The notes under the pieces were generated by a model. That model was not told the DNA's origin and did no database searches. It saw only the letters and a list, made by a program, of their open reading frames with translations. This document shows, one piece after another, positions 1-12,600 of a DNA stretch of 64,000 bases (within the stretch, counting starts at the first letter, position 1; the number at the start of each line of letters is the position of its first letter). Origin of the DNA: Bolinopsis microptera. Taxonomy: Eukaryota; Ctenophora; Tentaculata; Lobata; Bolinopsidae. Location of the stretch: positions 8,831,720-8,895,719 of the forward strand of contig NC_087080.1 of assembly GCF_026151205.1 (NCBI RefSeq). The letters run 5' to 3'. Position numbers and translations under genes: made by a program.

Positions 1-141
1 CCACCTGCACCTTCGTTAAGAATAAGAGGCAGAGTGAGCAGAGGAGCGAGTAAAGGACAAAGAACTACTCTGGATTTGAAGGACTTAAATGAAGGGTTTG
101 AGAATAAACTGATTGCATTTTTATCAGGTTTTCAAATCTAG
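1..141 (+). CDS. C-terminal end of an unidentified basic protein (partial)
   Basis: An open frame enters from the left edge and stops with TAG at 139-141, giving 46 residues. It begins with a proline/arginine/glycine-rich stretch (RIRGRVSRGASKG) followed by a short acidic/hydrophobic helix-like tail ending in LSGFQI. The RG-rich part followed by a TTLD-like segment recalls RNA-binding adaptor proteins, but the piece is too short to name and no homology is claimed. It converges with the minus-strand GOLGA2 gene, whose stop lies 480 bp away. It could be the last exon of a longer gene to the left, or a chance open frame. Confidence 0.4.
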   Translation, partial: PPAPSLRIRGRVSRGASKGQRTTLDLKDLNEGFENKLIAFLSGFQI

Positions 142-620
142 ACTGTTTTTTGTAGAGACTAGAAAAGCTGTGTTGTTCAGAAAAACTGCTGTTTAATGGA
201 ACGTGAAATTATCAGTTATCATTACTTATCAATTGTTTTAAATCCCGAACAAACATAACATTTTAAATTAATTGTATACAAAAGCTGAAAAACAACCAAG
301 TTACTTATCCAGACCTAAGAGAAGTTATATAATCTAGTTATCTTAATTTTAAAACTATCATGACAATGGCAAGAAATAAAAATTATAAGGTACTTTGACA
401 TGAAATAAACACAGAACTTAAAATTCTAACAACATTGCAAAATCCATCCTGCACTGTACAAAAATGTTCAACCAAATTATCAATGGAGTCTATTTATACA
501 GTTTTGATACAATTCAGATAAAATGTATCACAGCTCAATCAAACTTCTCAAGTCCTCCTGCAACGACACTCTCGCTCATCTTTACTAAAAATATGAATCA
601 TTAAACCTAGATTAAGATCT
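142..620. other. Intergenic, shared 3' side of two convergent genes
   Basis: AT-rich sequence between the stop of the plus-strand partial frame and the GOLGA2 stop. It presumably holds both 3'UTRs. No gene or repeat is seen. Confidence 0.5.
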
Positions 621-3600
621 TCAGAAATCTTTAATGGGTCCTCTACCACCACCACCATACATGGGCCCGGTCACAGGTTTCTTGCCTATGTCAGTCTTGA
701 GCCTGAGCCTTCCGATAATCTCCAACATTTCGTCCCTGGTCGTACTCATAATGCTAAGAGTGCTGACGTTTGAAGAGATGGAGTTGGAGCGACTACGGCC
801 GAAAGGAGCTGTTTTGAGGGTGTCCTCTGCTTCGTCAACGCAGGGTAGTTCTGTAATGAGCTGCTGAAGTCGGCTGATATGGGCCTGAGATTGTTGGGTA
901 TTTAAGTAATAGTTGATACTTTGCAACAGGCTTACCATAATGAAAAACTACAAGTATAAATCACTAAATCATTTCTCAACAAGTTAAGATCGTCCATGAG
1001 TTATGTTTGCAAGATTTTGGTCAATTTGGACCCCGGTTAGTAATTTTGGACATTGTGTTGTAATTACGCTATGCGAGGGCGTATGTAAGTTGTTAGTTGT
1101 TAGAAAGTTAGTAATCGAAAATATAAAGATTTGGGTAAACACCGGACGCATAATTGGACAGTTCACAGTTAACGGTAAACTTGCAACTTAAACAAAGACC
1201 CCATGCATATAATCATATGATAATGGCGTGATAACTGATAATCCGGACACGCCGCGTCCAAAAATATATTCGCTGGATTTTCAGACTTCTCAAATTAGAA
1301 AACATTGGAAATCTGAGTAATTCTATGGGAACTGCATAGAAATTCACTCAACTTAAATCTTTAGACCGATTCAAGCAGATTAGCGAAATGGTTCTACTAT
1401 GAGGAATCATGTTCCATTTGAATTTTGTACTCAGAAAGATGAAATTCAACCATAAATTAGACATTCAACGTTGCATCGTACGAAAGTGCGCGCGCGCAAC
1501 GTCACAATGACATGCTAACATTTACAAAATTGTCAACTTTTTATGTAAAATTGGTATTGGGCGTTACGAATATGGATCTTTAACTGAGGTACAGACTACA
1601 GATAGCATTGGGTCATAATTTCTATATCTACACACCGATTGAGAAAAACCAATTTTGTAATCAACAAGACTAAGTGTAAACTCGTCACATTTTAATCAAT
1701 GGGGCTTTTTTGATAATCACCTGCATATCAGATCGTTCATTTAGCAGTTTATTGATAAGATTGTCTTTTTGTTGGAACTGTAATCGCAAGGCTTGTCTTT
1801 GAGACTGGTACAAGGAAATGTACTCCCCTGAAATCGTCAAAATATTCAAAATACGATGAAAAGAAAGTGTGATTGCGTGAAAATGGTGTTGTACATCAAA
1901 CATTCCATTCACAAACGATTAACAATCAAACTTTTTAAAGAGAAATGTTGCACATTCCAGCCACAAAATCGAGGGTTTCAATGTAATTTGTCTTACCGAT
2001 CGTATCAGTTTCGCCTTCTAATATGATATTCTGGTGCTCGATATCTTTCACCTTCTCGACAAGGTTCGCGTTTTCTTTCATTACTACCGCGAATTTCTCC
2101 TGTTTAGAACGGTTGTTAGTTAGTTGTCTGTCTCTCTGTGTAAAACAACAGTTTATTGTCTACATTTACAACTTGTATGGTAACCATGGTAACCATCTTT
2201 CGTTGCTGTTGAACACGGTAGAATGTACTATTGTTGAAAATACAAAGAGCAATACATTTAGGAGGAGGTAATCTAAACGAAGACATTAAATCGTGCAAAT
2301 TTCTGTTTGTAAATATATAATGTTCTATTATTATTTAATTCTGACCTGTAATTTTTGCATATGCTGCATATACTCGTCCCCATGTGGACCCTTAGAAGCT
2401 AAATACTTAAGTTTGTTCTCAAACTCTGTCTCAGTGGATTGCATATGAGCTTTCATAACATCAAGAGGAACCTCCTGGTGATTAAGATTTTGAGGTACAA
2501 CATCCTGATTACCAGGTGTATCTTTAGTTTTATTCTCAGTCGGCATATCTTTAGTTGCTGATAAATCCCCCCTCTCAAACTGGCCTGCAGATGTAATTGA
2601 GATGCTGTCATCACCTCCGTTTTCCACCACGCCCTCACTATCATATCGTGTGACACTGGAGCGTCGGTTATCCAGGGCTGCGTCCTGGTGGGAGTTGTCG
2701 TAGTGCTGTGTCGCTAGGTACATGTGGAGTTTCTGGATAACCTGGGATTGGCGCTGTATCTCCTGTTTGTAGTGTTGCACACTGCGCTCTTGTTGCATTT
2801 TAGCGCGGGATAGCTGCATTTCTAAAACACGAACATGAGCTTGAAGTTTTCGTTCCTCTTTTGAGCGGCTTGTTTCTGAAACAAAATGATGAATAGAGCA
2901 TCTGAACATTGCAGTGAGGAATGAACTCATTAAAAACCAAATTTAACTGAGAAAATTATAAATCTTGTTTACAATAAAAATCTCACCTTGTGTCATAACA
3001 TCCGCTCCTTCTTCTTCTTCTTCTTCCTCCTCATCAGTATCCTCCCCCAACCCTGTCTCTATCTTCACCAACTCCTCCTCCAGTTGGTCCAATGTGGACT
3101 GGAGGGTCTGTTTCTCTTGTTCCAAATCCTTCACTTCTTCCCTGTCGTCCACTGTGTACACCTAGAATAGTAACCATTAGTAACCGTTAGTAACAGTTAG
3201 TAACTGTTAGTAACCGTTAGTAACTGTTAGTAACCGTTAATAACTACTAGCCAGCTACCAGTTACTTAGTTACCAAGAAAATAAGCGAAGCTAGTACACT
3301 TAAGAAACTTTGGGCGTTGATAAGTTAAAATTATAATTATAATTAAATTTACATAACAAATAAACGTATTTAATAACTAAAAGTTGCGGCAAGTAACTGT
3401 GAGCATATAATTTAAATTTACAGCAAGAATATGTACTATGTTGCAAGACAATATTCGTCGTTTGCACTAACGTTCATTGCATAATATTATGATATAATAT
3501 CGTGTACTTCAATAATGTGTGTAATTAAGTCTGAGTGATTACTAGAACGATGTAAAGTGATCCCAATTAAATTAGAGTCGTGTAGCACAGGAGCTATTTA

Positions 3601-6600
3601 AAACTTCCTCTTCACCAATCTTAAATATGCGGTAAAACCTGAAATTCTGCAATTATTTAACTTTTACTAGTATTATAACATACCGACAGTTCATCAGATT
3701 GGGTTCGTTTTCTTTCCCGTATCTCCTGTGTTTCTTGCTGTATTTGTTTGTTCATCTCGTTATACAGCCTGAAAATAATGAATTTGTCACTGTGTGTAAA
3801 ATGATGTAACACTGTCATAAACCAGTGAGTAAGCGACGGCTAACGGGTCTTATTACATTAATCATTAATGTATTTTAGTTTTTGTTAGTTCAAAGAACTG
3901 TAGACTGCAGATAGGAAGTTGATGATTGAGATCAAAAAGATAACACCCTAGTCCCTATTTTTATCTTTGAATGATTGAAACAGTCGGAGATAATATTTGA
4001 CATACTTTGAAAACCTCATTGAGACGTAATACCAACTTTTTGAAAAGTTGCAAAATAACATTCAAATCATGAGTCAGGATCAAAACATAAGAAACACGAA
4101 TGCCATTTTATGAATTAATGGCAACTCATAGCTCAAAATTCGCTCCTTCATAATTCTTAAAATTCTGCCTTTCTTTTTGTATCACCCTGTAAATAGCCAT
4201 CCAATTTTCAAGGTCCAACAATAGCGCGGGCCGCGGCCACAGTGTCAGAGTATTTACCAAAATGACAAGATTGGACTTTAACTAAACATTCCAAACATAC
4301 CTGCTGAGCTCGTCCATGTAATGAGTGTGTAATTCCTCTTCCCGTGCCTTTAAATCAGATGCTCCTTTGTTTGTAAAGTAATGTACTAATTGCGTGTACT
4401 GTGTTTTGAGACTCGACCTGAAGAACGTATTGTATTTATGTTCCGCTTTTGGAAACAATAAGACATGCTATCTTTATAATATCATCTTGAAAGTCCCAAC
4501 TTTAAAAAGTTTACACTTTTTGTTACCTGAAGTTTTGTTGGAGCTCACTAAGTTGACCTCTGAGCGCCTCCACCTCGTCATCATGGCTGGTCTGTATCTC
4601 TGTTATATAATGCTTAAACTGGCGAGTCTGTGCGGTGATCCGCTCCTCTAGAGTGCCTATCTGATCACGCAACTGCTCCTCGTAGTACTTATCTAGAAAC
4701 TCGCGCTGCTTCTCACGTTCTAACCTGGATACGTAGTCAGCTTTAGTGATTATATTACTGCTACTAGAGTATTACATTCATTGTATAAAATAGAGGGAAA
4801 GTAACCGATTGTTTATTTATTTACTGATTTGATACTATTGTGTCCAATTCATGGCATAGTTAAACATATAATATGAATCAGGAATCTACCTTTCATTGGT
4901 GAGCATATCCTGGATCTTCTTATCAACAGCTTCTGAATTATACTGTTTCTCCAATCTCTCTATCTTCTCTTCCAACGCTTCTTCGTTTGGTGACTTACCT
5001 GAATATTTCAACTTTATCGTATTGTAATATGTTTTATCGTCGCAGATAAGACAAATCGTTTCCAAACGTGAATCAATAGTTCAAGTTTTTGACCAATGAT
5101 AGTTCAGTTAGTGAAGTTGTTGAGAGGCTCTACCTGTATCCAGTTGCTTTGAGAGTGAGGCTACCTTCTCTTGTAACGCCACGTTCATCGCTTTAACACT
5201 GTCCACCTGTGCAAATATTCACGGTAATCAACTGGAAAATCATCGAAATCCAATGAATCATATAATGCATTTAAATTAATTGCAATTACTCTATATTTAG
5301 TAAATTTACAGCAGTCTGTTTAGTAGACTGACATCGGCTGCTGAAAAATGTAATTTCTACAGAGGTCTACTGTAGCTGTAGTTTGATCTGAATATGATAT
5401 AACTCGCCGAATTTTTCAGCCCTAAATATGTCATTAACCCACAGGTTTTAAGGTCGGTGCAAAAAGGCTGGAGCCATCAGGTACTGATAGTGATATATGC
5501 ACCTGTGTTGGTGATGATAAACGATAAACGATCAACAAAAACTTTAGTAGCAATAATCAGTTGCAGCTGTGATAAAGGGGTAAATTAATAGCTCGTGCCA
5601 GACTAAATGGTCCAGCTATCGTCATATATCAGGGGATGCTATTAATTCTGATGCTGTGATTGGTTCCTTGGTTAAGTCGTTAAGGGTAAAATCGTTTTTA
5701 TTAACCATCTCAGCTGTTCCAACATACAAATTTCCGACTTTGATTTTGTTTGACAATGAGCTGGAAGACCCTGATTATTTGGTTTACCATGGTGACATGT
5801 ACCATTTGCATTTCAAGTAGTGACTTTTCAGCAAATAAGCATGGTGAGATTTGAACAAAATATTTCGGATATTTAAATCGATATTTTGATAAATACTTCT
5901 ATTTAATCAACATTATTGAAAGTCTCCTCTACAAGGTTTCTAGTGACGTCACTCTTTATCCCGTAGAAAACGTTAGAGACCTTGGTGTAAAAGTGTCAAG
6001 CGATCTGAGCTGGTCTAAACACGTCGGAGATATGGTCACCAAAGCTAGAAGTAAACTGTCTTGGGTGTTCAGTGTGTTTAAGACACGGGATAAAGTGGTT
6101 ATGATGACCCTCTACAAGTCTCTAGTCAGAAGCTTATTGGAGTACTGTTGTCCGCTGTGGGACCCAGTCAAGACGACAGAGATTCAGCTTTTGGAGGGGG
6201 TCCAGCGTACCTTTACAAGCCGAATTGGTGGTCTATACAGCTTAAACTACTGGGAGAGGCTAGCTCATTTGAAGTTAATGTCCCTGCAACGGAGAAGGGA
6301 GAGATACATCATCTTGATGATGTGGAAAACGTACCATAACGTTGTTCCAAATAGCTGTAGCATCGAGTTTGTGGAAACATCCAGATATGGCACTAAAGCA
6401 GTTGTTCCTTCTCTATCAAAGTCGAGTTCGATGAGAAACCAGACACTGTACGATAGCTCGTTCGCAGTAAAAGGATCCAAACTGTGGAATAAGGTGCCGA
6501 GTGAAGTGAAAGCCGAGAAAACGTTTGCCAGCTTCAAAGTCAGTTTGTCGAAGTTTCTTGCTTTGATACCGGATAACCCTCCGGTTTCCGGTTATACGTG

Positions 6601-9600
6601 CAGCTGGTCGAATTCCTTGGTAGACTACACGCCATCACGGTGGTCAGACATCTGATGACCCTTCCTGCTACGAGGATAAACCTTACCAAGTTACCAAGTT
6701 AGTTAGTATTGTCGGAGCGTATGTTAAGGAAGGTCTGACAACAGCTGTATATATCCATTTCATGGTCTTGGTTTCCCCGATCCAATAAAGCCCTCCCTGA
6801 AAGTCTTGGTCGAAAGTGGGCAACCCATCAACGTTTGGCTTGTTACCGACTCAATTATGAGACACATTGATGAGTCATGCTTGGAATTTAGGAAATATAG
6901 GTTGAATTTCAAAAGAATTGACTTTACATGTAGTGAATCACTGACCGGTGAATACATGATGGGGAGCAAAATACCAACAGAGAAGCCTCAACTAATATAT
7001 GTACATCTCGGCATCAATGATATACACAAAGGAGAGGACATTACCAAAATCATCGACAACTTCAAGATCTTTAATGAAATGCTAGAACTAGTATCTCCCA
7101 CCACCAGACTGGTCATCTCTTGCCCCCTACTGAACGGAAACACCTACCAGAACCGACACGTCTTTTCCTTGAGGAGATCCCTGTCCTTATTGGTCAATCA
7201 GCAGCAAGACGAGGACCCTAAAACAAAAAGGATTTTCCTTCAGAGAAATGATAAGTTCTTCATTAACACTCAGTCCACTTCTAAAGGCATCATGTAGCCT
7301 CCAGGCTCGACAAACCCCGACAAACCCCGACAAACCCCGACATATCCTTCAACAAACCCCGACAGACCCCGACAAACCCTGACAAACCCCAACAGACCCC
7401 GACAAACCCCGACAAACCCTGACATATCCCGACAAACCCCAGGACAAACCCCGACAAACCCCGACAAACCCTGACAAACCCCGACATATCCCGACAAACC
7501 CTGACAAACCCTGACATATCCCGACAAACCCTGACAAACCCCGACAGACCCCGACAAACCCCGACAGACCCCGACAAACCCCGACAAACCCCGAAATATC
7601 CCGACAAACCCCGACAAACCCCGACAAACCCTGACAGACCCTGACAAACCCCGACAGACCCCGACAATCCCGACAAACCCTGACAAACCCCGACAGACCC
7701 CGACATACCCTGACAAACCCCGACAAAACCCCGACGTGTCGATATGTGTCGTATCATGTCGGGCCCACCGGCTACATGATGCCTTTCTAAGTAGAATTTG
7801 ATGTACTTCCGCGATAATCTCCATCTATCAGAAAGAGGAATGCATGCAATCACCAACACCATGAGAGACACCCTCGACAAGATCTTCAGGGAGTTTGAGC
7901 TTCCAGTCTAAATTTTAGTCTTCAAATCATGACCACCAACCCAACCTCTTGAAAAAATACTATGAATTTACAATCCAAAATTATAAGCTGGAACATCCAA
8001 TCAACAAATACAACTTTTGGCTCTAAGTTTGATGACCCTCAATTTTGTGCCGTCTTTGACAAGTTTCCTATTGTCTGCCTTCAAGAAATAAGACAACCTG
8101 TCAAACACTCGGGTTACAGGTCCTTCAATAAAACCCGCCGGGACAAAAAACATGGTGGCGTATGCATAATGGTCCAAAACGAAATATCCAAAGGCGTTAA
8201 ACTTGAAAAATCCACAATTGAAGATGTTGTTGCCTGTAAACTTGACAAAAATTACTTTGGCGTAGATAATGATATATTCATTGTTAACTCATACATTAAA
8301 CCAGCTAACACTTCCTCTAAAAACTCAAATATTTCGGGCTTTGACACCATCCGTGAACTGGACCAATTTCTCAATGTTCTTTTAAGTAAAGGTGATGTCA
8401 TTACTTGTGGTGACTTCAACTCGCGTATCGGCCATGACATCGACTTTATCAAAGAGGACAAATGTGGCTACGAGAGCTTCATTCCCCTGCCAGAAGACTA
8501 CACTCCACAAGAACTTCCAACCAGGAACTCAAAGGACAAAAAGTCGAACAATTACAAAAGACCCTTTCTAGAAATGCTTGTCAATAATGAACTCCATATT
8601 CTCAATGGGAGAACTTTAGGAGACTCATATGGTGACTTCACTTGTATTCAGACCAGCGGTGCCAGCGTTGTTGACTACTTTATTATATCCCCAAACTGCA
8701 GTAAGTATCTAAGTCATATGACAATCCAGCCGTTCACTTGCTTTTCTGATCATAAACCACTACTCCTGGCACTCAACTTCTCTCCTTCCAACACTCTTGT
8801 AAACACAAAGGCACTCCATGAAACTTACGCTCGAGCCCCACTTCGTTACAAAATAACTCCTGATAGCCTTTCAAGCTTACGGGATACAATGATGGACCCA
8901 CTTGTGGAAGAATGTTCCAAAAGCCTCTTAGAAACAGATTATCCCGAAGATCTCATAGGTACATACAAATTAAACGAAGATATCACAGTACACTTGAACA
9001 AAATAGCAGACAAATGTCTCCAAAAGACCAAACATCCCAAAATAACCAAAAAGGGATCAATAAATAAACAACCCTGGTTCACACAAGCCACCAGAGAAGC
9101 TAAAATATCTTGTACTCGTGCAGCTCAAATTGTTTCTGATTTCCCAAATAGCGATTATCTTCGAAAAAATTTTTACCAGGTAAAAAATACGTACAAAAGT
9201 TTAATTGACCGTACAAAAAACAAATATCTTGACAAACTGAATACAGATATTGAATCTGGTAAAATTCTAAACTGGAAACAATTCAAAAAAACTGAAAAAA
9301 TTTAAAGGAAGAGTTGACAAATTTGATTGCCATGACATGGACAACTTTCAAAAATTCTTTGGTAAACTTTATGCCAATGCACATAGCACCATAACTGTAG
9401 AGAATAAGGAAAAAATGCTTCAAAATGCAGAGGCTATTAACAATAATTTCCAACCATCCCCTGCACAATCAATACTCAATGGCCAGATCTCTGTGGACGA
9501 AATATCTACTGCGATCTCTTCACTCAAAAACGGCAAAAGTTCCTCGGAGGATATGATATGTAATGAAATACTGAAGACCTTGTCCACAACAAACACACAA

Positions 9601-12600
9601 CTCCTTTGCAAAGTCTTTAACCGCTGTTTGGACACTGGAACTTACCCATGGAACAACAGCATTATTACACCCCTACACAAAAAAGGCGACAAAGATAATC
9701 CAGACAATTACAGAGCAGTTGCTGTGAGTAGTACAATCGGAAAATTATTTTCGACCATCATGTTAAACAGGATATTGGATAATCAAGTTCAAAAATGAAT
9801 ACAACCCGGACCCCATAAATCAACTTGGCTTCGCTAAAGGAGCTCAAACATATGACCACATACTCACACTCAACACAATTACGTCTAAATACAAAAAGCT
9901 CAAGGTTCCCGTCTATGCTGTTTTTGTGGACTTCCGGAAGGCCTTCGACTCTGTTTGCCGTGAAGCTCTTTTCTTAAAATTAGCTAAACTAGGTATCACT
10001 GGCAAAACATTTAATGTTCTTAAACATATGTATAAAAATTCCACTGGCCAGATAAAACTATCTGGATTTGTCAGCGAAAAATTTGATATCAATAAAGGAA
10101 CTGAACAGGGTCATCCACTTTCCCCTGATCTATTTAAGATATACATCAGAGATCTTTCCCCTCGACTAGAATATGATAACTGTCCGAAACTAATGAACCA
10201 ACTTATCAGTCACTTACTATGGGCAGATGATCTGATACTCTTGGCACTGGACCCCAAAACCCTCCAAAAGCAACTCGATGCTTTGAACAATTTCTGCTTG
10301 GAATGGGGCGTCGAAATTAATGCAGATAAAACTAAACTCATGAAATTTAATGCCCGTTTTGATACTTATCACAGGGGTCGACCGAGGGCAGGATTTTCGA
10401 CCGAGGCCGAGGCCGAGGAAAATACAGTTAGTTAAGACCGAGGCCGAGGACAACCGAGGTTTCTTTTTTTTTACCGAGGCCGAGGCCGAGGCCGAGGAGT
10501 GCAAATTTTGACCGAGGCCGAGGCCGAGGCCGAGGAATTTTGGCAGAAAAATTGTTTGGAAAAAGGGCATTGTTTATTAGGAAAAGCGCACTGTACCTAA
10601 TCAGATTGTACTGTGTACTATACTGTGTACACACGTTAGACTCTCGAGTTGATTTATCATTTCAACCATTAGTTTACTGGAAAGCTAATAAGCAGAGCTA
10701 TCCGAACCTTGCTGAGTGTTCAAGGAAATATCTATCTGCGCCGGCGAGCTCAGCAGCACCAGAGAGATCGTTTTCTACAGCAGGGCACATCCTGAAGTTA
10801 AATCGCCTCAGCCTTAAGCCAACAAACTTTGAGGGGTGCTTGTTTCTCAAAAAGAACATCGGAACATTTGGGGACGACTTCGGCCCCTGTCCAAATGAAT
10901 TTGAAGCCCCAAATAAAGAGGACTGTCCCCCTTCTGAGCTGTGCACAGAAGATTATTCTGATTCAGAGTGCTCAGATATTGTCATTTCATCAGACGATGA
11001 ATCTTAGACTATGATATTTTTTCCCGATCCATGACTCAAAGTGCCGAAGGCACAAAAAAGTCAAGGACAAGGGTTAGCGATCGAGGTTTTTTTTGATATG
11101 GTAGCTTTGCGACCGTGCGACCGTACTTGCGTGCCTGCCCTCGCGCACTGTTATCGCCCACGTGACTACCTGCGCAAAGTTATTTTGCGCACAAATCTGA
11201 ATTAAATAATTGTTGGCGCGCGGCGCTGAACTGACCAAGTACATTATTAATTTCACAATGTACATATCCCACTAGGCACTAGTTGATAGCATACTATTAT
11301 TATTTTGAGTTACTATTACTATTTTGCACAGATCCGTGTCACTGTCGGGTGTCAGGTTGCATAAACAATAAGCATATATATACACGATTTTCAAATTCAA
11401 TATGGAATTATATTAACTTAGTGGCGCTCGGCCTGTCACTCCGCTATATCTGCATGCTTATAAGTTATAAACAGTTAAAACTGGGATCTCCAGGTTGTAT
11501 GGAATATGATAAAATACGCCATCACGGATCGGGAAATTGAGCGGCCATCCACAAAAAAAGCGGCCGCATTTCTTGTTAGTTTTGTGTCCTGGTCAATTGG
11601 TCGTTTTATTTTCAATTTTACAAATTCGTTTACATTAACCTCTGTAAGTCTGTAGAAAAATTCCCAAAATTTCAACAAAAATCCTCGGTCAAATCCTCGG
11701 TAAAATCGTCAAATTTCGCCGAGGCCGAGGAATTTCGAATCTATTTTTGACCGAGGCCGAGGCGAACCGAGGAATTGTCCTCCTGACCGAGGCCGAGGCC
11801 GAGGCCGAGGAAAAATCGCCATTCCTCGGTAAAACCGAGGCCGAGGCCGAGGACTCGGTCGACCCTTGACTTATCAGCCGGTTCCCCTCAAAATTGGTGA
11901 TCACTTGTTAGAAGAAGTCGAGTCATACTGCTATCTAGGAATCGAAATACACAAATCCGGCACATTCACAAATGCCCGAACTGAGCTCAAAAAGAAAGCC
12001 ATGCGTGCACTTTATGCCATGAAAAGCTCAGTAAACAAATCCAAATTATCATTCCGCTCTCTAACAACACTCTTTGATGGTCTTATTAAACCTATCGTTC
12101 TTTACGGAGCGCCTATTTACACACCTAACATGGCTATCATAAAACACATAACAAAACAAGTCGATCTCAATATGGATGCCGACACAAAAACAAAATTTCA
12201 AACTAGTATCCTCAAGAAAGTTAGCCTTCTGAACAGCGAAAAAGTTCACCTTCACTTTCTTAAATGGTCACTGGGGGTAAATCGTAAAGCCAGCAACGCA
12301 GGCGTCTGGGGTGAGTCAGGCCGCTACCCATTAATCTATGAATGTATTAACCTCACTCTCAAATATAGCCAACGTTTGAAAAATCTCAAAGATAACTCCC
12401 TTGTCTCCTTAGCTTTCAAAGAACAGATGAACATGAAATTGGACTGGTACAGGGGTTTGGAGCCTGTCCTCGCGCTAGACCCATGTTTCTCTACCGATCA
12501 TGTCACAGCCTACCGCACACTCAAAAACAATCACTCCAAGTTACTTTTCGAAAGAAACCCGAGTATCGCAAAACCACCAAAAGAGGACTTTCTTATTCAC

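Larger units (their letters stand above)
10372..11868 (+). mobile_element. hAT transposon relic with 8-bp target duplication
   Basis: The TIRs are CAGGGGTCGACCGAG (10372) and the complement of CAAGGGTCGACCGAG (ending 11868), flanked by identical 8-bp copies of ACTTATCA at 10364-10371 and 11869-11876. This is the hAT signature. Iterated CCGAGG hexamers lie inside each end (about 10378-10540 and 11690-11855). The insertion cleanly splits a LINE reverse-transcriptase frame, which resumes in phase, so it is younger than that LINE. Most of the transposase is gone. Confidence 0.9.

Noticed and set aside
7290-7880. Long minus-strand frames with [11 protein letters not shown] repeats
   Set aside because: All three frames are open because the 10-11-bp minisatellite inside the TIR element lacks stops on that strand; there is no conserved domain.
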